From NCBI RefSeq assembly GCF_001625695.1, contig NZ_AUXY01000058.1, positions 124,001-188,000 on the forward strand: a stretch of 64,000 nucleotides of DNA. The letters are read 5' to 3'. This document shows, one piece after another, positions 24,581 to 33,619 of the stretch (position 1 is the stretch's first letter; each line of letters opens with the position of its first letter). A model generated the notes under the pieces. It worked only from the letters and a program-made list of their open reading frames with translations. It ran no database searches and was not told the origin of the DNA. This stretch comes from Pseudoalteromonas luteoviolacea H33-S. Its GTDB lineage: Bacteria; Pseudomonadota; Gammaproteobacteria; Enterobacterales; Alteromonadaceae. Position numbers and translations under genes: made by a program.

Positions 24581-24598
24581 AGAAAAGGCAACTTTTCT
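24581..24598. terminator. Small hairpin between phaB and phasin gene
   Basis: AGAAAAG, a 4-base loop and CTTTTCT form a weak 7-base-pair stem 20 bases after the phaB stop, with no T run. More likely an RNA-processing or attenuation element than a full terminator. Confidence 0.3.
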
Positions 24599-24653
24599 GT
24601 AGTAGATGGGTATTGCATTTTTAAACGGATTATCTCTCAATAGGAAGCAAGCC

Positions 24654-24998
24654 ATGTACAACGACTTTTTTAAATCAATCACTGATCAAAGCGAAAAATT
24701 CTTCTCACCTGCAATTCAGTTCAACCAGCTAGTTGCAAAAAATATCGAGCAACTAGCAAAAATTCAGCTAGACGCTGCGCATTCATTCACAGAGACATCT
24801 GTAGAACAACTTAAAACTGCCGCTGAAGTAAAAGACGTTAAGTCTTTCATTGACTTCAATGCAAGCCAACTAAGTGCAGTGAATAAGCTAAGCCAGCAAC
24901 TTATCGAAGACGGTCAAAAATTAACTCAATTAGGTCAGGAGTTTAAAGATAACCTAGAGACTATCTCGAACGAGACTGTTAAAGCGGCAAAAGTATAA
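24654..24998 (+). CDS. phaP: Phasin family PHA granule protein
   Basis: This 114-residue helical protein has the phasin pattern (FKSITDQSEKFFSPAIQFN, VAKNIEQLAKIQLDAAHSF, then amphipathic repeats up to ETVKAAKV). Phasins coat PHA granules and set their size. I start at ATG 24654, which follows AGGAAG; an in-frame ATG 48 bases earlier has no site. It lies between phaB and phaC. Confidence 0.9.
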   Translation: MYNDFFKSITDQSEKFFSPAIQFNQLVAKNIEQLAKIQLDAAHSFTETSVEQLKTAAEVKDVKSFIDFNASQLSAVNKLSQQLIEDGQKLTQLGQEFKDNLETISNETVKAAKV

Positions 24999-25009
24999 TG
25001 CGTTAATAT

Positions 25010-25040
25010 CAGCCTAGTGGAATTCAATTTTGCTAGGCTG
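25010..25040. terminator. Stem-loop between phasin gene and phaC
   Basis: CAGCCTAG (25010-25017) and CTAGGCTG (25033-25040) form a perfect 8-base stem over a 15-base loop in the 237-base gap. There is no following T run, so it may attenuate rather than end transcription, giving more phasin than synthase. The rest of the gap shows nothing else. Confidence 0.45.
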
Positions 25041-25235
25041 ATCTACCTTATTCACATGCAATACCACTGACAAGCTTATATTTGGTCATCACGATCTGTG
25101 AGTATGAGTATTAGAGAATATATGTGCCAATAAACAACGTCGACTCACACTCTCGTTAAAAAGTTTGTACAGCACATGCAGCGCATCTTTTAAAGCAATA
25201 ACTCGTCTGTCACATCTCCGACTAGGAAGCATAAA

Positions 25236-27005
25236 ATGGATACCGACAATAAAGATTTTACTCAGACCATGACCGCTTGGTGGCAGTATAATCAAGATCT
25301 CTACAGTATTTTTTCGCAAAACCTTTTTAATAACAGCCCAGTTCAAAAAGCGCTAAATGAACAAAGCGCAGAAGACTTTGGCCAATGGGCAAAAGAAATT
25401 ACTAAGCAACCAGAGCTATTCGCAAAACAACAAATTAACTGGTGGCAAGAGCAGCTAAAAATTGTTCAACAAACTTGGGAACAAAGTCTCAATGCATCAA
25501 GCGAAGAGGTGATCTCAACTGAGCGCGGTGACAAAAGGTTTCTTGCTGACGAATGGCAAGATAACCCTTGGTTTAGCTATATCAAGCAAAGTTATTTACT
25601 CTTTGGCCAGTCCTTACTTGACTCGATTCGACAAACTCCTGGCTTAGATGAAAAATTAAAAGAAAGACTCGAGTTCTTTGCAAGACAAGTCATAAACTCT
25701 ATTTCTCCGAGTAATTTTATTACGACTAATCCAGAGCTTTTAAAATTAACCATTGAGTCTGAAGGTCAAAACCTGATAAATGGACTTGAACTATTTAAAA
25801 AAGACATGGCTAAAAGCGGTGATATGCTGAGGATCAGCATGACCAATGAAAACGCTTATGAGCTGGGAAAAGATCTGGCCACAACACCTGGTAGAGTCGT
25901 TTTTCAAAACCATTTATTTGAATTAATTCAATACACTGCGACAACTAAGCAAGTGCACAAAACACCATTGCTTTTTGTACCGCCCTACGTCAACAAATAC
26001 TATATTTTAGATTTAAAAGAAGAAAACTCATACGTTAAATGGGCCGTTGATAACGGCCATACCGTGTTTATGATTTCTTGGAAAAACCCAGATCCAAGCA
26101 TGGCAGAGGTTGGATTTGAAGATTATGTCGTCGATGGTGTGATTGCCGCTTTGGATGAAATAGAAAAGCAAACTGGTGAAGCTTATGTCAATGCCATAGG
26201 ATATTGCATCGCTGGTACGCTGGTGGCAACAGCCATGGCATACTTTACATCTAAACGCATGAAGCAAAAAATTAAGAGCGCGACTTTGCTAACAACCCTA
26301 CTAGACTTCTCACAACCTGGTGAGCTAGGTGTCTTTGTTAATGAAGGAACTATATCTGCGCTAGAGGCCTACAACCTGCAAAATGGTGTTATGCATGGTC
26401 ACCTGTTAGGCGTCTCGTTTAGCATGTTAAGAGAAAATAGCCTGTATTGGAATTATTATGTGAATAATTACCTCAAAGGCCAGCCACCAATGGACTTAGA
26501 TCTGCTGTACTGGAATGGAGATAGCACCAACCTCACAGCTAAGTGTCACAACTTTATGCTGCGAGATTTATATTTAGAAAATAGATTAATCGCCACAAAA
26601 GAAGTTGAAGTGCGAGGCACAAAGATTGATTTAGCCAAGGTCAAACAACCTATCTACGCGTTATCAACCCGAGATGACCATATTGCACTGTGGCAAGCAA
26701 CGTTCAAAGGCTTTCAATACACCAGTTCAAAAACAACTTTTGTACTTGGCGAATCTGGCCATATTGCCGGTGTTATTAACCCACCAAAGGCCAATAAATA
26801 TGGTTTTTGGTCAGGCCCTGCGCCACAGGGGGATGCCAATGCTTGGCTTGAAAAAGCGGACCATACTAAAGGCTCCTGGTGGAGTCATTGGGGTAAATGG
26901 ATAACCCAATTTACTGATGAAAAAGTTCCGGCACGCGCTGTAAAAACGAAGGCAAACCCTGGTATTTACGACGCCCCAGGAGAATATGTGAAAGCTAGGC
27001 TTTAA
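25236..27005 (+). CDS. phaC: Class I poly(3-hydroxyalkanoate) synthase PhaC
   Basis: This 589-residue protein has an N-terminal PhaC_N domain and an alpha/beta-hydrolase core. The catalytic triad is Cys324 (GYCIAGT, the lipase-like box with Cys), Asp480 (STRDDHIA) and His509 (GESGHIAGVIN). Length and motifs fit class I, which works as a homodimer on short-chain 3-hydroxyacyl-CoA. The ATG follows AGGAAG. The thiolase gene phaA is not in this cluster. Confidence 0.96.
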   Translation: MDTDNKDFTQTMTAWWQYNQDLYSIFSQNLFNNSPVQKALNEQSAEDFGQWAKEITKQPELFAKQQINWWQEQLKIVQQTWEQSLNASSEEVISTERGDKRFLADEWQDNPWFSYIKQSYLLFGQSLLDSIRQTPGLDEKLKERLEFFARQVINSISPSNFITTNPELLKLTIESEGQNLINGLELFKKDMAKSGDMLRISMTNENAYELGKDLATTPGRVVFQNHLFELIQYTATTKQVHKTPLLFVPPYVNKYYILDLKEENSYVKWAVDNGHTVFMISWKNPDPSMAEVGFEDYVVDGVIAALDEIEKQTGEAYVNAIGYCIAGTLVATAMAYFTSKRMKQKIKSATLLTTLLDFSQPGELGVFVNEGTISALEAYNLQNGVMHGHLLGVSFSMLRENSLYWNYYVNNYLKGQPPMDLDLLYWNGDSTNLTAKCHNFMLRDLYLENRLIATKEVEVRGTKIDLAKVKQPIYALSTRDDHIALWQATFKGFQYTSSKTTFVLGESGHIAGVINPPKANKYGFWSGPAPQGDANAWLEKADHTKGSWWSHWGKWITQFTDEKVPARAVKTKANPGIYDAPGEYVKARL

Positions 27006-27013
27006 CCATACTT

Positions 27014-27041
27014 GTAGGTAAAGACGCGGGTCTTTACCTAC
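27014..27041. terminator. Strong bidirectional stem-loop
   Basis: GTAGGTAAAGAC (27014-27025) pairs perfectly with GTCTTTACCTAC (27030-27041) over a 4-base loop. It is placed between phaC and the convergent gene, whose stop codon it overlaps. Confidence 0.65.
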
Positions 27042-27901
27042 CTCACAGCTACCTGCTTTGTATAACGATTTAGTATCTTAATAATCTGATTTTCTGAAAT
27101 ATATGGAAAATCCCGTCTCGATTTATAGCGCTTATAAAGCGGTATAAATACGCTATTCTTGGTTAGCATATCAAAATATGACAGGAACACAGTGCCGCTT
27201 TGACTGACTTTTATGGCTTTATTATCCCGGCAACAGGTCTGGTAACGCGCTAGCAATTGAACAATATTGCAATCGGCACACTTGGATTGTAATTTAAGTT
27301 CAGCTTCAATAAAAAAAGCAACACCACTCCAATATACACGCTGATATGCTTTCAACTGCCACATGTTATTGGATATCTGCGATAATTGTCCAGCAAACTG
27401 CTTAGTCGCAAGCTCACCACGGTCAAGCCCTGCTTTAATTCTTTCGACAAACTCACGATTTGAAATAATCCCCCCTTTGAGCATAATCACATTTTGTAAG
27501 TAAGTGGCAAGTCCCTCAGCCAGCCAACTATCTTGATCATCTAACCGTGGATGATATAAATGCGCTAATTCATGATATAAGGTCCAATCAGCTATTAGAG
27601 ATCTAAGTGAAGCATGTTCATCAATGTACAAGGTGATACCATCTGGTTCGCCACGCAATACCTCCCCCCAAGGGACAGGCTCTTTCGCATATTTCATGTA
27701 ATATACAGATACAGGAATAACGTTGCTAGGAAGCTCCCCAAGTGCTGATACCGTCTTATCAAGACCGTCATAGATCCACTTCGGCACTGCTTCAACATGG
27801 GGGGCTGTGGGCGTAGTATTACGCCACGTGATCTCGGCAGAATTGCCCAAAGCGAACAAACTTGAGCTAAAAAAACAGGCTAACCACGCAGCAAAGTGCA
27901 T
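27038..27901 (-). CDS. Secreted HExxH metallopeptidase-like protein
   Basis: This 287-residue protein has a signal peptide (WLACFFSSSLFALGNSA) and a gluzincin-type zinc site: HELAHLYHP near 113-121 and the third-ligand helix WLAEGLATYLQ about 18 residues later. This spacing is seen in M1-like and related aminopeptidase domains, although the protein is much shorter than M1 enzymes. It may act on periplasmic or exported proteins. The start is uncertain: ATG 27901 and GTG 27907 are both in frame and neither has a clear ribosome site. It follows the FHA gene after 36 bases on the same strand and is probably cotranscribed. Confidence 0.8.
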   Translation of the reverse strand: MHFAAWLACFFSSSLFALGNSAEITWRNTTPTAPHVEAVPKWIYDGLDKTVSALGELPSNVIPVSVYYMKYAKEPVPWGEVLRGEPDGITLYIDEHASLRSLIADWTLYHELAHLYHPRLDDQDSWLAEGLATYLQNVIMLKGGIISNREFVERIKAGLDRGELATKQFAGQLSQISNNMWQLKAYQRVYWSGVAFFIEAELKLQSKCADCNIVQLLARYQTCCRDNKAIKVSQSGTVFLSYFDMLTKNSVFIPLYKRYKSRRDFPYISENQIIKILNRYTKQVAVR

Positions 27902-27937
27902 AGACACTCATTAGAAATAAGTAAATTTGAACTCCAA

Positions 27938-28915
27938 TTATAGCGCTGGTTGCAGTCCAGCATAGGATGCCTCGGTGTGCGAGCCTTTCTTAATAGTAAA
28001 ATGCTTGCCACCGAACCTGACACGACCACGTTTGCGCTCAATGATCTGCTCAGCAAGGCTTTTATCATTAACTAAGTCAACAAACTGTTTGCGAGCACGG
28101 TGGATCTGTATATTGATATGGCTTTCACTAATACCTAAATCTTTAGACAGCTGTGAAACACTGACCCAGCCGCGTTCATTCTCTTCTTCGACTGCATCCT
28201 CATCCCTTGCTTTATAACGGGCTAATAAAGCGGTTAAGTAGTGATGTGTCCTCACATCAAAATCAAGTGACGCGCCGTTATGATTGACTTTTAGCTCTGT
28301 TATTTCTTCATCTAGGCTAATGTCAAATACAAACTCTAAACTGGACTGCTGCGCCTTATCAATTGGCATTGTCGCTTCTTGAGAAGCTGCTTCAACTTGA
28401 AATAGGTACCAAAGCTCATTAGCGACACATAGATTATCACTGTCAGTCAAAAGGACAATTTTGCCCGTAGCCAAATGCTCATAACACCAACATAACTTTT
28501 CATTGTCGTAAAAAACAACCAACTCAGGGTCAGTTTCTGATGGTAAGAAGTGGTATTTCTCCAGCGGGATCACTTCATCTGGTTGCTCATTACATGACGG
28601 AATTAACAAATCTTTTGGCGGTGCAATAGAATCGACGACAAATGTTTGAGGGTGCATCTCAGAAAAAGTAATTTCATCATCCACTTTAAGGTGCATCGCT
28701 TGGTTGTAAGCTATACGCTGACCATTTAGCCACACGCCATTCTTACTGAGATCCCGGAGCTCCCAGTCCTCACCATTATGCTCTATAACAGCGTGGATAC
28801 GAGAAATTTCTACACCACTAACATGAGTATCCACAGAATAAGTCAACCTACCAAAGCGATGGAACGCCTTTAAATAGATCACATCTGAACAATCCTTTAC
28901 TTTAAGCTTAGCCAT
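27938..28915 (-). CDS. FHA-domain protein with C-terminal winged helix
   Basis: This 325-residue protein has an N-terminal FHA fold (about 15-95: FGRLTYSVDTHVSG, EISRIHAVIEHNGEDWEL, DLSKNGVWLNGQRI) with the Ser/Arg/His and Asn residues that read phosphothreonine. The middle (100-220) is undefined. The C-terminal 90 residues look like a winged helix (VSVSQLSKDLGISESHINIQIHRARKQF, then RGRVRFGG). This suggests a DNA-binding protein switched by Ser/Thr phosphorylation. No kinase gene is adjacent. AGGTG precedes the ATG. Confidence 0.82.
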   Translation of the reverse strand: MAKLKVKDCSDVIYLKAFHRFGRLTYSVDTHVSGVEISRIHAVIEHNGEDWELRDLSKNGVWLNGQRIAYNQAMHLKVDDEITFSEMHPQTFVVDSIAPPKDLLIPSCNEQPDEVIPLEKYHFLPSETDPELVVFYDNEKLCWCYEHLATGKIVLLTDSDNLCVANELWYLFQVEAASQEATMPIDKAQQSSLEFVFDISLDEEITELKVNHNGASLDFDVRTHHYLTALLARYKARDEDAVEEENERGWVSVSQLSKDLGISESHINIQIHRARKQFVDLVNDKSLAEQIIERKRGRVRFGGKHFTIKKGSHTEASYAGLQPAL

Positions 28916-29129
28916 GGGTTCACCTATTCCTCTGTAAATACTCTATATTGCAAGGACAAGTATGCGCTTTATCACTGCGCTTTTCCTTCCCTATAGTGTA
29001 ACCCTAAAGCAAAAACAAATAAATTACGCTTCATTACAGCATTGTAGCTGCGTGTAAAATCAGGCTTTTCCCTGTAATCGGCTAACCATTCCCACTGGTA
29101 ATATCGACCATAGTTGCCTAAAGTTATCA

Positions 29130-29948
29130 ATGACTGCCTTCAATTTAACTATTACACTATTTATGATGCGTCCCATGCTTTTCCTGCTTGTTGTTGTGCT
29201 TACGGTCTGTGGTGCGCTTTTGCCTTTAAATGCACATGCCAGTATCAAGCCGCGTGTAACAATATTAGTTGACGATAGCTACCCACCCTATTCTTATGAA
29301 AGCAATGGTTATTTATATGGCATTTATATTGAGCAAGTCAGACTCGCGGCGAGGCGATTATCCGATCATTATCAAGTGATATTGGAGCCTATACCATGGA
29401 AGCGTGGCGTTGCGGCTATGGAGAATGGTGAAGCCTTTGCAATTTTACCACCTTATATTCATAAAGATAAGAGGCCTTATATCTGGCCCTATTCAGTACC
29501 GCTTGGAGAAGAAGCCGTTGTTGCTTTTTGCAACCCTGGGGTAACACTCAATAATATACTGAGCAGATCCACTCAAAAACCACCGATCAATATTGGCATC
29601 AATGCTGGTTTTTTAATCCTCGATGAAGAGCTCGCATTAGCAAGAGAAAAAGGCTTAATTAAAATATGGGAAAACAAAGATACCCTGACGAATATCAAAA
29701 AGTTATCTAAGCTTCGTTTAGATTGCTATGTCAATGACAGATTATCGACATTAATGGGCTTTGAATCCGTCAAAAAAGAACGAGACGACATAAATGTTAG
29801 ACAGTTTAGCGAACATAGGGTCGTTTTAAGCCGCACTGCACATATTGGCTATACGAGGGGCAATGGTAATAAATACCCGTTTAAATATGACTTTATAAAA
29901 AAAATGGATGAAGCACTGCTTAATGTCCAGAAACAAATGCGCAAATAG
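29130..29948 (+). CDS. Periplasmic solute-binding protein (SBP_bac_3-like)
   Basis: This 272-residue protein has a signal peptide (FLLVVVLTVCGALLPLNAHA) and the amino-acid-binding-protein fold (VTILVDDSYPPYSYESNG, GIYIEQVRLAARRL, PWKRGVAAMENGEAFAILPP). The group is widespread in Alteromonadales as stand-alone proteins without a transporter; the ligand is unknown. The start may be further in, at the MMRPM pair (29163); no ribosome site decides. It converges on the GGDEF gene. Confidence 0.85.
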   Translation: MTAFNLTITLFMMRPMLFLLVVVLTVCGALLPLNAHASIKPRVTILVDDSYPPYSYESNGYLYGIYIEQVRLAARRLSDHYQVILEPIPWKRGVAAMENGEAFAILPPYIHKDKRPYIWPYSVPLGEEAVVAFCNPGVTLNNILSRSTQKPPINIGINAGFLILDEELALAREKGLIKIWENKDTLTNIKKLSKLRLDCYVNDRLSTLMGFESVKKERDDINVRQFSEHRVVLSRTAHIGYTRGNGNKYPFKYDFIKKMDEALLNVQKQMRK

Positions 29949-29970
29949 CGCAGTAAATAATGAAGTAAAA

Positions 29971-30001
29971 GTGCCAAGAGTTCACTTGCTCAACTTGGCA
30001 C
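29971..30001. terminator. Stem-loop between convergent genes
   Basis: GTGCCAAG (29971-29978) pairs with CTTGGCAC (29994-30001) over a 15-base loop. It lies between the solute-binding protein and the GGDEF sensor gene. Confidence 0.5.
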
Positions 30002-30022
30002 TAATCTCTGCGTTTAATAGCT

Positions 30023-33000
30023 TTAGCGCATCCACACTTTAATTTCAGCTAAGCCATTAGACTGAAGTAGTTGTAATTGAGATTCTACATTCTGGCTTTG
30101 CTCAAATTCAAACGCATCCAATTCATCATCAAAAGCCACAGTTGCTGCACCATCACCACCGCTGCGCTTAACTTGATGCAACGCGATATCCGCAAGATTG
30201 ACCGATGCTTCCCATCCAATAACGTGTCCGCCTAACATTTGCAACGGGTAGAACGACCAACCAACAGACACTGTCATTTTTGTTGATTTACCATTGGGTA
30301 AAGTAAAATCAAACTCACCAATTGCCTTGCAAAGATCTTTAACATACTGGTCCACATCTGAGCATTGAAAATCCCGAAGTAACAGTAAAAACTCATCACC
30401 ACTCCAACGCGCAACATAATCAGAGCCTTGAGTACGAGTATTAAGTAAAGTCGCTAATTGTTGTAAGCAACTATCCCCACCAATCGGCCCATTTGCATCG
30501 TTAATTTTGCTAAACTTATCAATATTCAAAATCATCAATACAAGACTTTTACCTTGCTCTTTTAATGAATGCGCATTGCGCTGATAATGTTCAATGTCTT
30601 TAGGCAATTGGTCAAATAAAAATCGCCTGCTTTTCAAACCAGTAAGTTCATCTGAATGGCTCACTAGCTTTAATTGCGTGTTCACTTTATTGAGCTTTTC
30701 GTTCGCTTTTCTGAGCTCTGTGGTACGTTCCGTGACCAGTTCCTCTAGAGCCGCTTGCTTTCGTCTTTCCTGTGCTCTAAATACCCAAAATACAAGATAG
30801 AACAAGAATATAAAGCCGCAAGTAATAATAAGCCTAAAAAACACGGTTTCATCAAAACGGCGCGGTAGCGTCATTTTGACCGATTTAGAATGAGCTTCTT
30901 GCCAATCTTCACCACGGCGTTTTACTTCTAACCTAAACGTAAACTCGCCTGGTGGTAAATTCGTGTAAATGGCTTCACGTCTAGCAAGTGCATCTCGCCA
31001 CTGATCATCATGCCCTTCAAGCCTATATCTAAACTCAATACTTTGCGGCGCATAGAAGTCAATGGCTGTATATCGAATGGTTAAATCTCGCTCATTAGTG
31101 TCCAAAACGATACTTTCTACAATTTTGTTTGGCGTCAGCTCTCTAATTGGTGTGGTGATCCCTTCAAAGCGAGGTTCAAGTTCACTGTCGCTGAACAGCT
31201 TCACGCTTTTCGGAATTCTAACTACACCCTGTAAACTTGGATACAATAATACGTCATCAACTTCAACCACAGAGTCATGCCCGAGTCCAGTGCAGCATTG
31301 ACTGGGCATCCCATCTAATTGCCTATCAAACGGGTTGATAACTTGTTCAACTTTCAAGTTTTCAATCTCTTGGGTAAATTGCTCTATAGACATCCGATAA
31401 ACACCTTTCATAGAGCTTACCCAGATAAAGTTTTGCTCTTTGTCATAGTGCAAAGACAAAATAGGGCCATAAGGCAAGCCATGAGAGGCATCTAGTTGAA
31501 ACCAATCTCCAGACTCGGTGCGATAATATAATCCATCGTAGAATGACCCCACCAAAGTGGTGTAGTTTTCAACATGTAAAATACTGGTCACATAGGCAGT
31601 TTCTAACGACGTTTGCCCACCTATTTTTTCAATGCCGCGTTCATTGTATTTATACGCACCTTTATCAGTACCGATAAAACCATAGCGAGGAAAATCAACA
31701 ATATAAGTTACAAATTGACTCCCCAAAAACGCATTATATGTAAACGGCGTTAATCCATTATAATCAAGACGATACAAGCCACGACCTGTACCTATCCACA
31801 GTCCACCTTGATTGGATGGACTAATTGTAAATACCTGAGTTTGACGAAATTCACGGTTTGGAATGGCAAGTAATTCGCCATTATCATAGATCACAACACC
31901 ACGGCCAGTCCCTAAATACAATCGGCCATCCAAGAACTCCATGTCATGTACCTCTACACCCTTCAACTGCACGGGTGTAATGATAGGCTGGTAATTATCA
32001 TCTTTATCCAGCATACCGACACCTTCTCGGGTAGCGACCCAAACGTTTCCTCTTGGTCCCATCGTCATAGCAGAAATAGCCTGCTTGCCCCGAAGACCCG
32101 CTTGAAAACGCTCAACCCGACCTGAGTGAGCAAGCCATAAGCCTTCATTAATACTCGCCAGCCAAACGTTATTGCTCTTGTCTATGAATAAGTCGGTGAA
32201 CCAAATACCCTGATCAAGTTGCACTAAATCGACTGATTGCCACTCACCACCGCTTTCTTTATACAATAAACGACCATAAGTAGAGACCCACATACCACCT
32301 TGTTCATCGCTTAAGAACTTGTAAACTGCACTATTGCCAATTTCATCAAAGCGTCTTAAAACTTCATCAAAATCTAAGAAAAATGCACCAAGTTGCGATG
32401 CGAGAAAGAGTTTGCCATCAACCCAAGCTAAATCATGGATATTGGTTTGCGCAAGCTGACGTGGCAAAGAAATTTTGCTCGAAAGCTCTAACCTCATACC
32501 ACTAGAGCCGACAAACTGTGATTCGCCGATACGTAAAAGATGACGTTCATTGACAACCCAAATTCCGTCTGGTGATGGTGCCATTTTTGTCACGGAACCA
32601 ACAATCTGACTAATATGGGTAAGTGATAATTTGCTATCGTCTAAGTTGTTTTTGTCCAACATTAAACGCTTTGCAGAAATATAATATAGTCCATTTGCAG
32701 CGACCCAGATATTACCATTATTATCTTCGATAATATCTTTGACATCGGCTTGAATTTTGAATTTCTGCGCCTTCATAGTTTGAGGGTCTATGCGCAATAC
32801 GCCTCGGCGTGTGCCCACCCAAAGCATACCAAAGCGATCAACAACCAATTTATTGATCGCATTACTGACTAAAAAGTTGGTGTTTTGAGTGTTAAAATTG
32901 ACAAATTGATGCCCATCAAATCGACTCAGGCCAAATTGCGTACCTAGCCAAATATAACCTTGTTGATCTTGCACCACACTTTTGATGCTTTGTGATGGTA

Positions 33001-33100
33001 AGTCATTTTGCATGTTCCACTGTTTTACGACGTAATCGTTAATAGCGGCATTCACGTTGAATGTCACTAGCATAATTAACAGTAGAAAAAATGTGTGCAT
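30023..33100 (-). CDS. Propeller-sensor diguanylate cyclase (Reg_prop, Y_Y_Y, GGDEF)
   Basis: This protein of about 1025 residues has a signal/anchor at the N-terminus. Repeated periplasmic propeller blades follow (QDQQGYIWLGTQFGLSRFD, FGMLWVGTRRGVLRID and others), then a Y_Y_Y domain (about 690-760), one membrane segment (FRLIITCGFIFLFYLVFWVF), a short coiled coil, and a GGDEF domain with active-site SGDEF (RWSGDEFLLLL). It would make cyclic di-GMP in response to an exported ligand, possibly a carbohydrate. I start at ATG 33100 (GAGGGA 5 bases upstream) rather than TTG 33118. The first Gly of GGDEF is Ser, a change tolerated in some active enzymes. Confidence 0.93.
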   Translation of the reverse strand: MHTFFLLLIMLVTFNVNAAINDYVVKQWNMQNDLPSQSIKSVVQDQQGYIWLGTQFGLSRFDGHQFVNFNTQNTNFLVSNAINKLVVDRFGMLWVGTRRGVLRIDPQTMKAQKFKIQADVKDIIEDNNGNIWVAANGLYYISAKRLMLDKNNLDDSKLSLTHISQIVGSVTKMAPSPDGIWVVNERHLLRIGESQFVGSSGMRLELSSKISLPRQLAQTNIHDLAWVDGKLFLASQLGAFFLDFDEVLRRFDEIGNSAVYKFLSDEQGGMWVSTYGRLLYKESGGEWQSVDLVQLDQGIWFTDLFIDKSNNVWLASINEGLWLAHSGRVERFQAGLRGKQAISAMTMGPRGNVWVATREGVGMLDKDDNYQPIITPVQLKGVEVHDMEFLDGRLYLGTGRGVVIYDNGELLAIPNREFRQTQVFTISPSNQGGLWIGTGRGLYRLDYNGLTPFTYNAFLGSQFVTYIVDFPRYGFIGTDKGAYKYNERGIEKIGGQTSLETAYVTSILHVENYTTLVGSFYDGLYYRTESGDWFQLDASHGLPYGPILSLHYDKEQNFIWVSSMKGVYRMSIEQFTQEIENLKVEQVINPFDRQLDGMPSQCCTGLGHDSVVEVDDVLLYPSLQGVVRIPKSVKLFSDSELEPRFEGITTPIRELTPNKIVESIVLDTNERDLTIRYTAIDFYAPQSIEFRYRLEGHDDQWRDALARREAIYTNLPPGEFTFRLEVKRRGEDWQEAHSKSVKMTLPRRFDETVFFRLIITCGFIFLFYLVFWVFRAQERRKQAALEELVTERTTELRKANEKLNKVNTQLKLVSHSDELTGLKSRRFLFDQLPKDIEHYQRNAHSLKEQGKSLVLMILNIDKFSKINDANGPIGGDSCLQQLATLLNTRTQGSDYVARWSGDEFLLLLRDFQCSDVDQYVKDLCKAIGEFDFTLPNGKSTKMTVSVGWSFYPLQMLGGHVIGWEASVNLADIALHQVKRSGGDGAATVAFDDELDAFEFEQSQNVESQLQLLQSNGLAEIKVWMR

Positions 33101-33125
33101 AGATTCCCTCTTTTTCAACTTTGAG

Positions 33126-33611
33126 TTAGCCGCCTAGGACCCCTGTTTTAAACAAAGCTTGGATACAAATCAATGAAAAAATACCCGCCAAAACATCATC
33201 AGCCATAATTCCACGCCCACCGTGCAGCTTTTTATCTAGCATTCTAATGGGTCCAGGTTTAGCTATATCGAAAAAGCGAAACAAAACAAAGCCCACAATC
33301 AACGATTGCCAACTAATAGCAGCACCAATCATAGTAATATAAAAGCCAACCACTTCATCCCAAACAATCGCAGGATGGTCATGCACCTTTACATCTCTCG
33401 CTGTTTTACCACATACCCAAATACCAAATATCGTCATCAAAACAGCAAGGCTAACCTGAAACCAAACGGGCAATGTCATTGTGGCAAAAATAAACGGCAA
33501 TGCTGCTAATGTTCCAACTGTGCCAGGTGCTTTGGGCGCAAGGCCCGTACCAAACCCCAACGCAAACAATTGGTGTGGGCGTTTGAGGTTGAATTTTAAC
33601 GACTTATCCAA
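33126..33611 (-). CDS. pgpA: Phosphatidylglycerophosphatase A
   Basis: This 161-residue membrane protein matches PgpA: LGFGTGLAPKAPGTVGTL at the N-terminus, a DHPAIVWDEVVGF motif near 77-89, RFFDIAKPGPI, and GGRGIMADDVLAGI near the end. It dephosphorylates phosphatidylglycerol phosphate at the inner membrane. The start is TTG 33611, with AGGAG 5 bases upstream. It follows thiL closely, as in many gammaproteobacteria. Confidence 0.95.
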   Translation of the reverse strand: MDKSLKFNLKRPHQLFALGFGTGLAPKAPGTVGTLAALPFIFATMTLPVWFQVSLAVLMTIFGIWVCGKTARDVKVHDHPAIVWDEVVGFYITMIGAAISWQSLIVGFVLFRFFDIAKPGPIRMLDKKLHGGRGIMADDVLAGIFSLICIQALFKTGVLGG

Positions 33612-33619
33612 GCTCGCTC

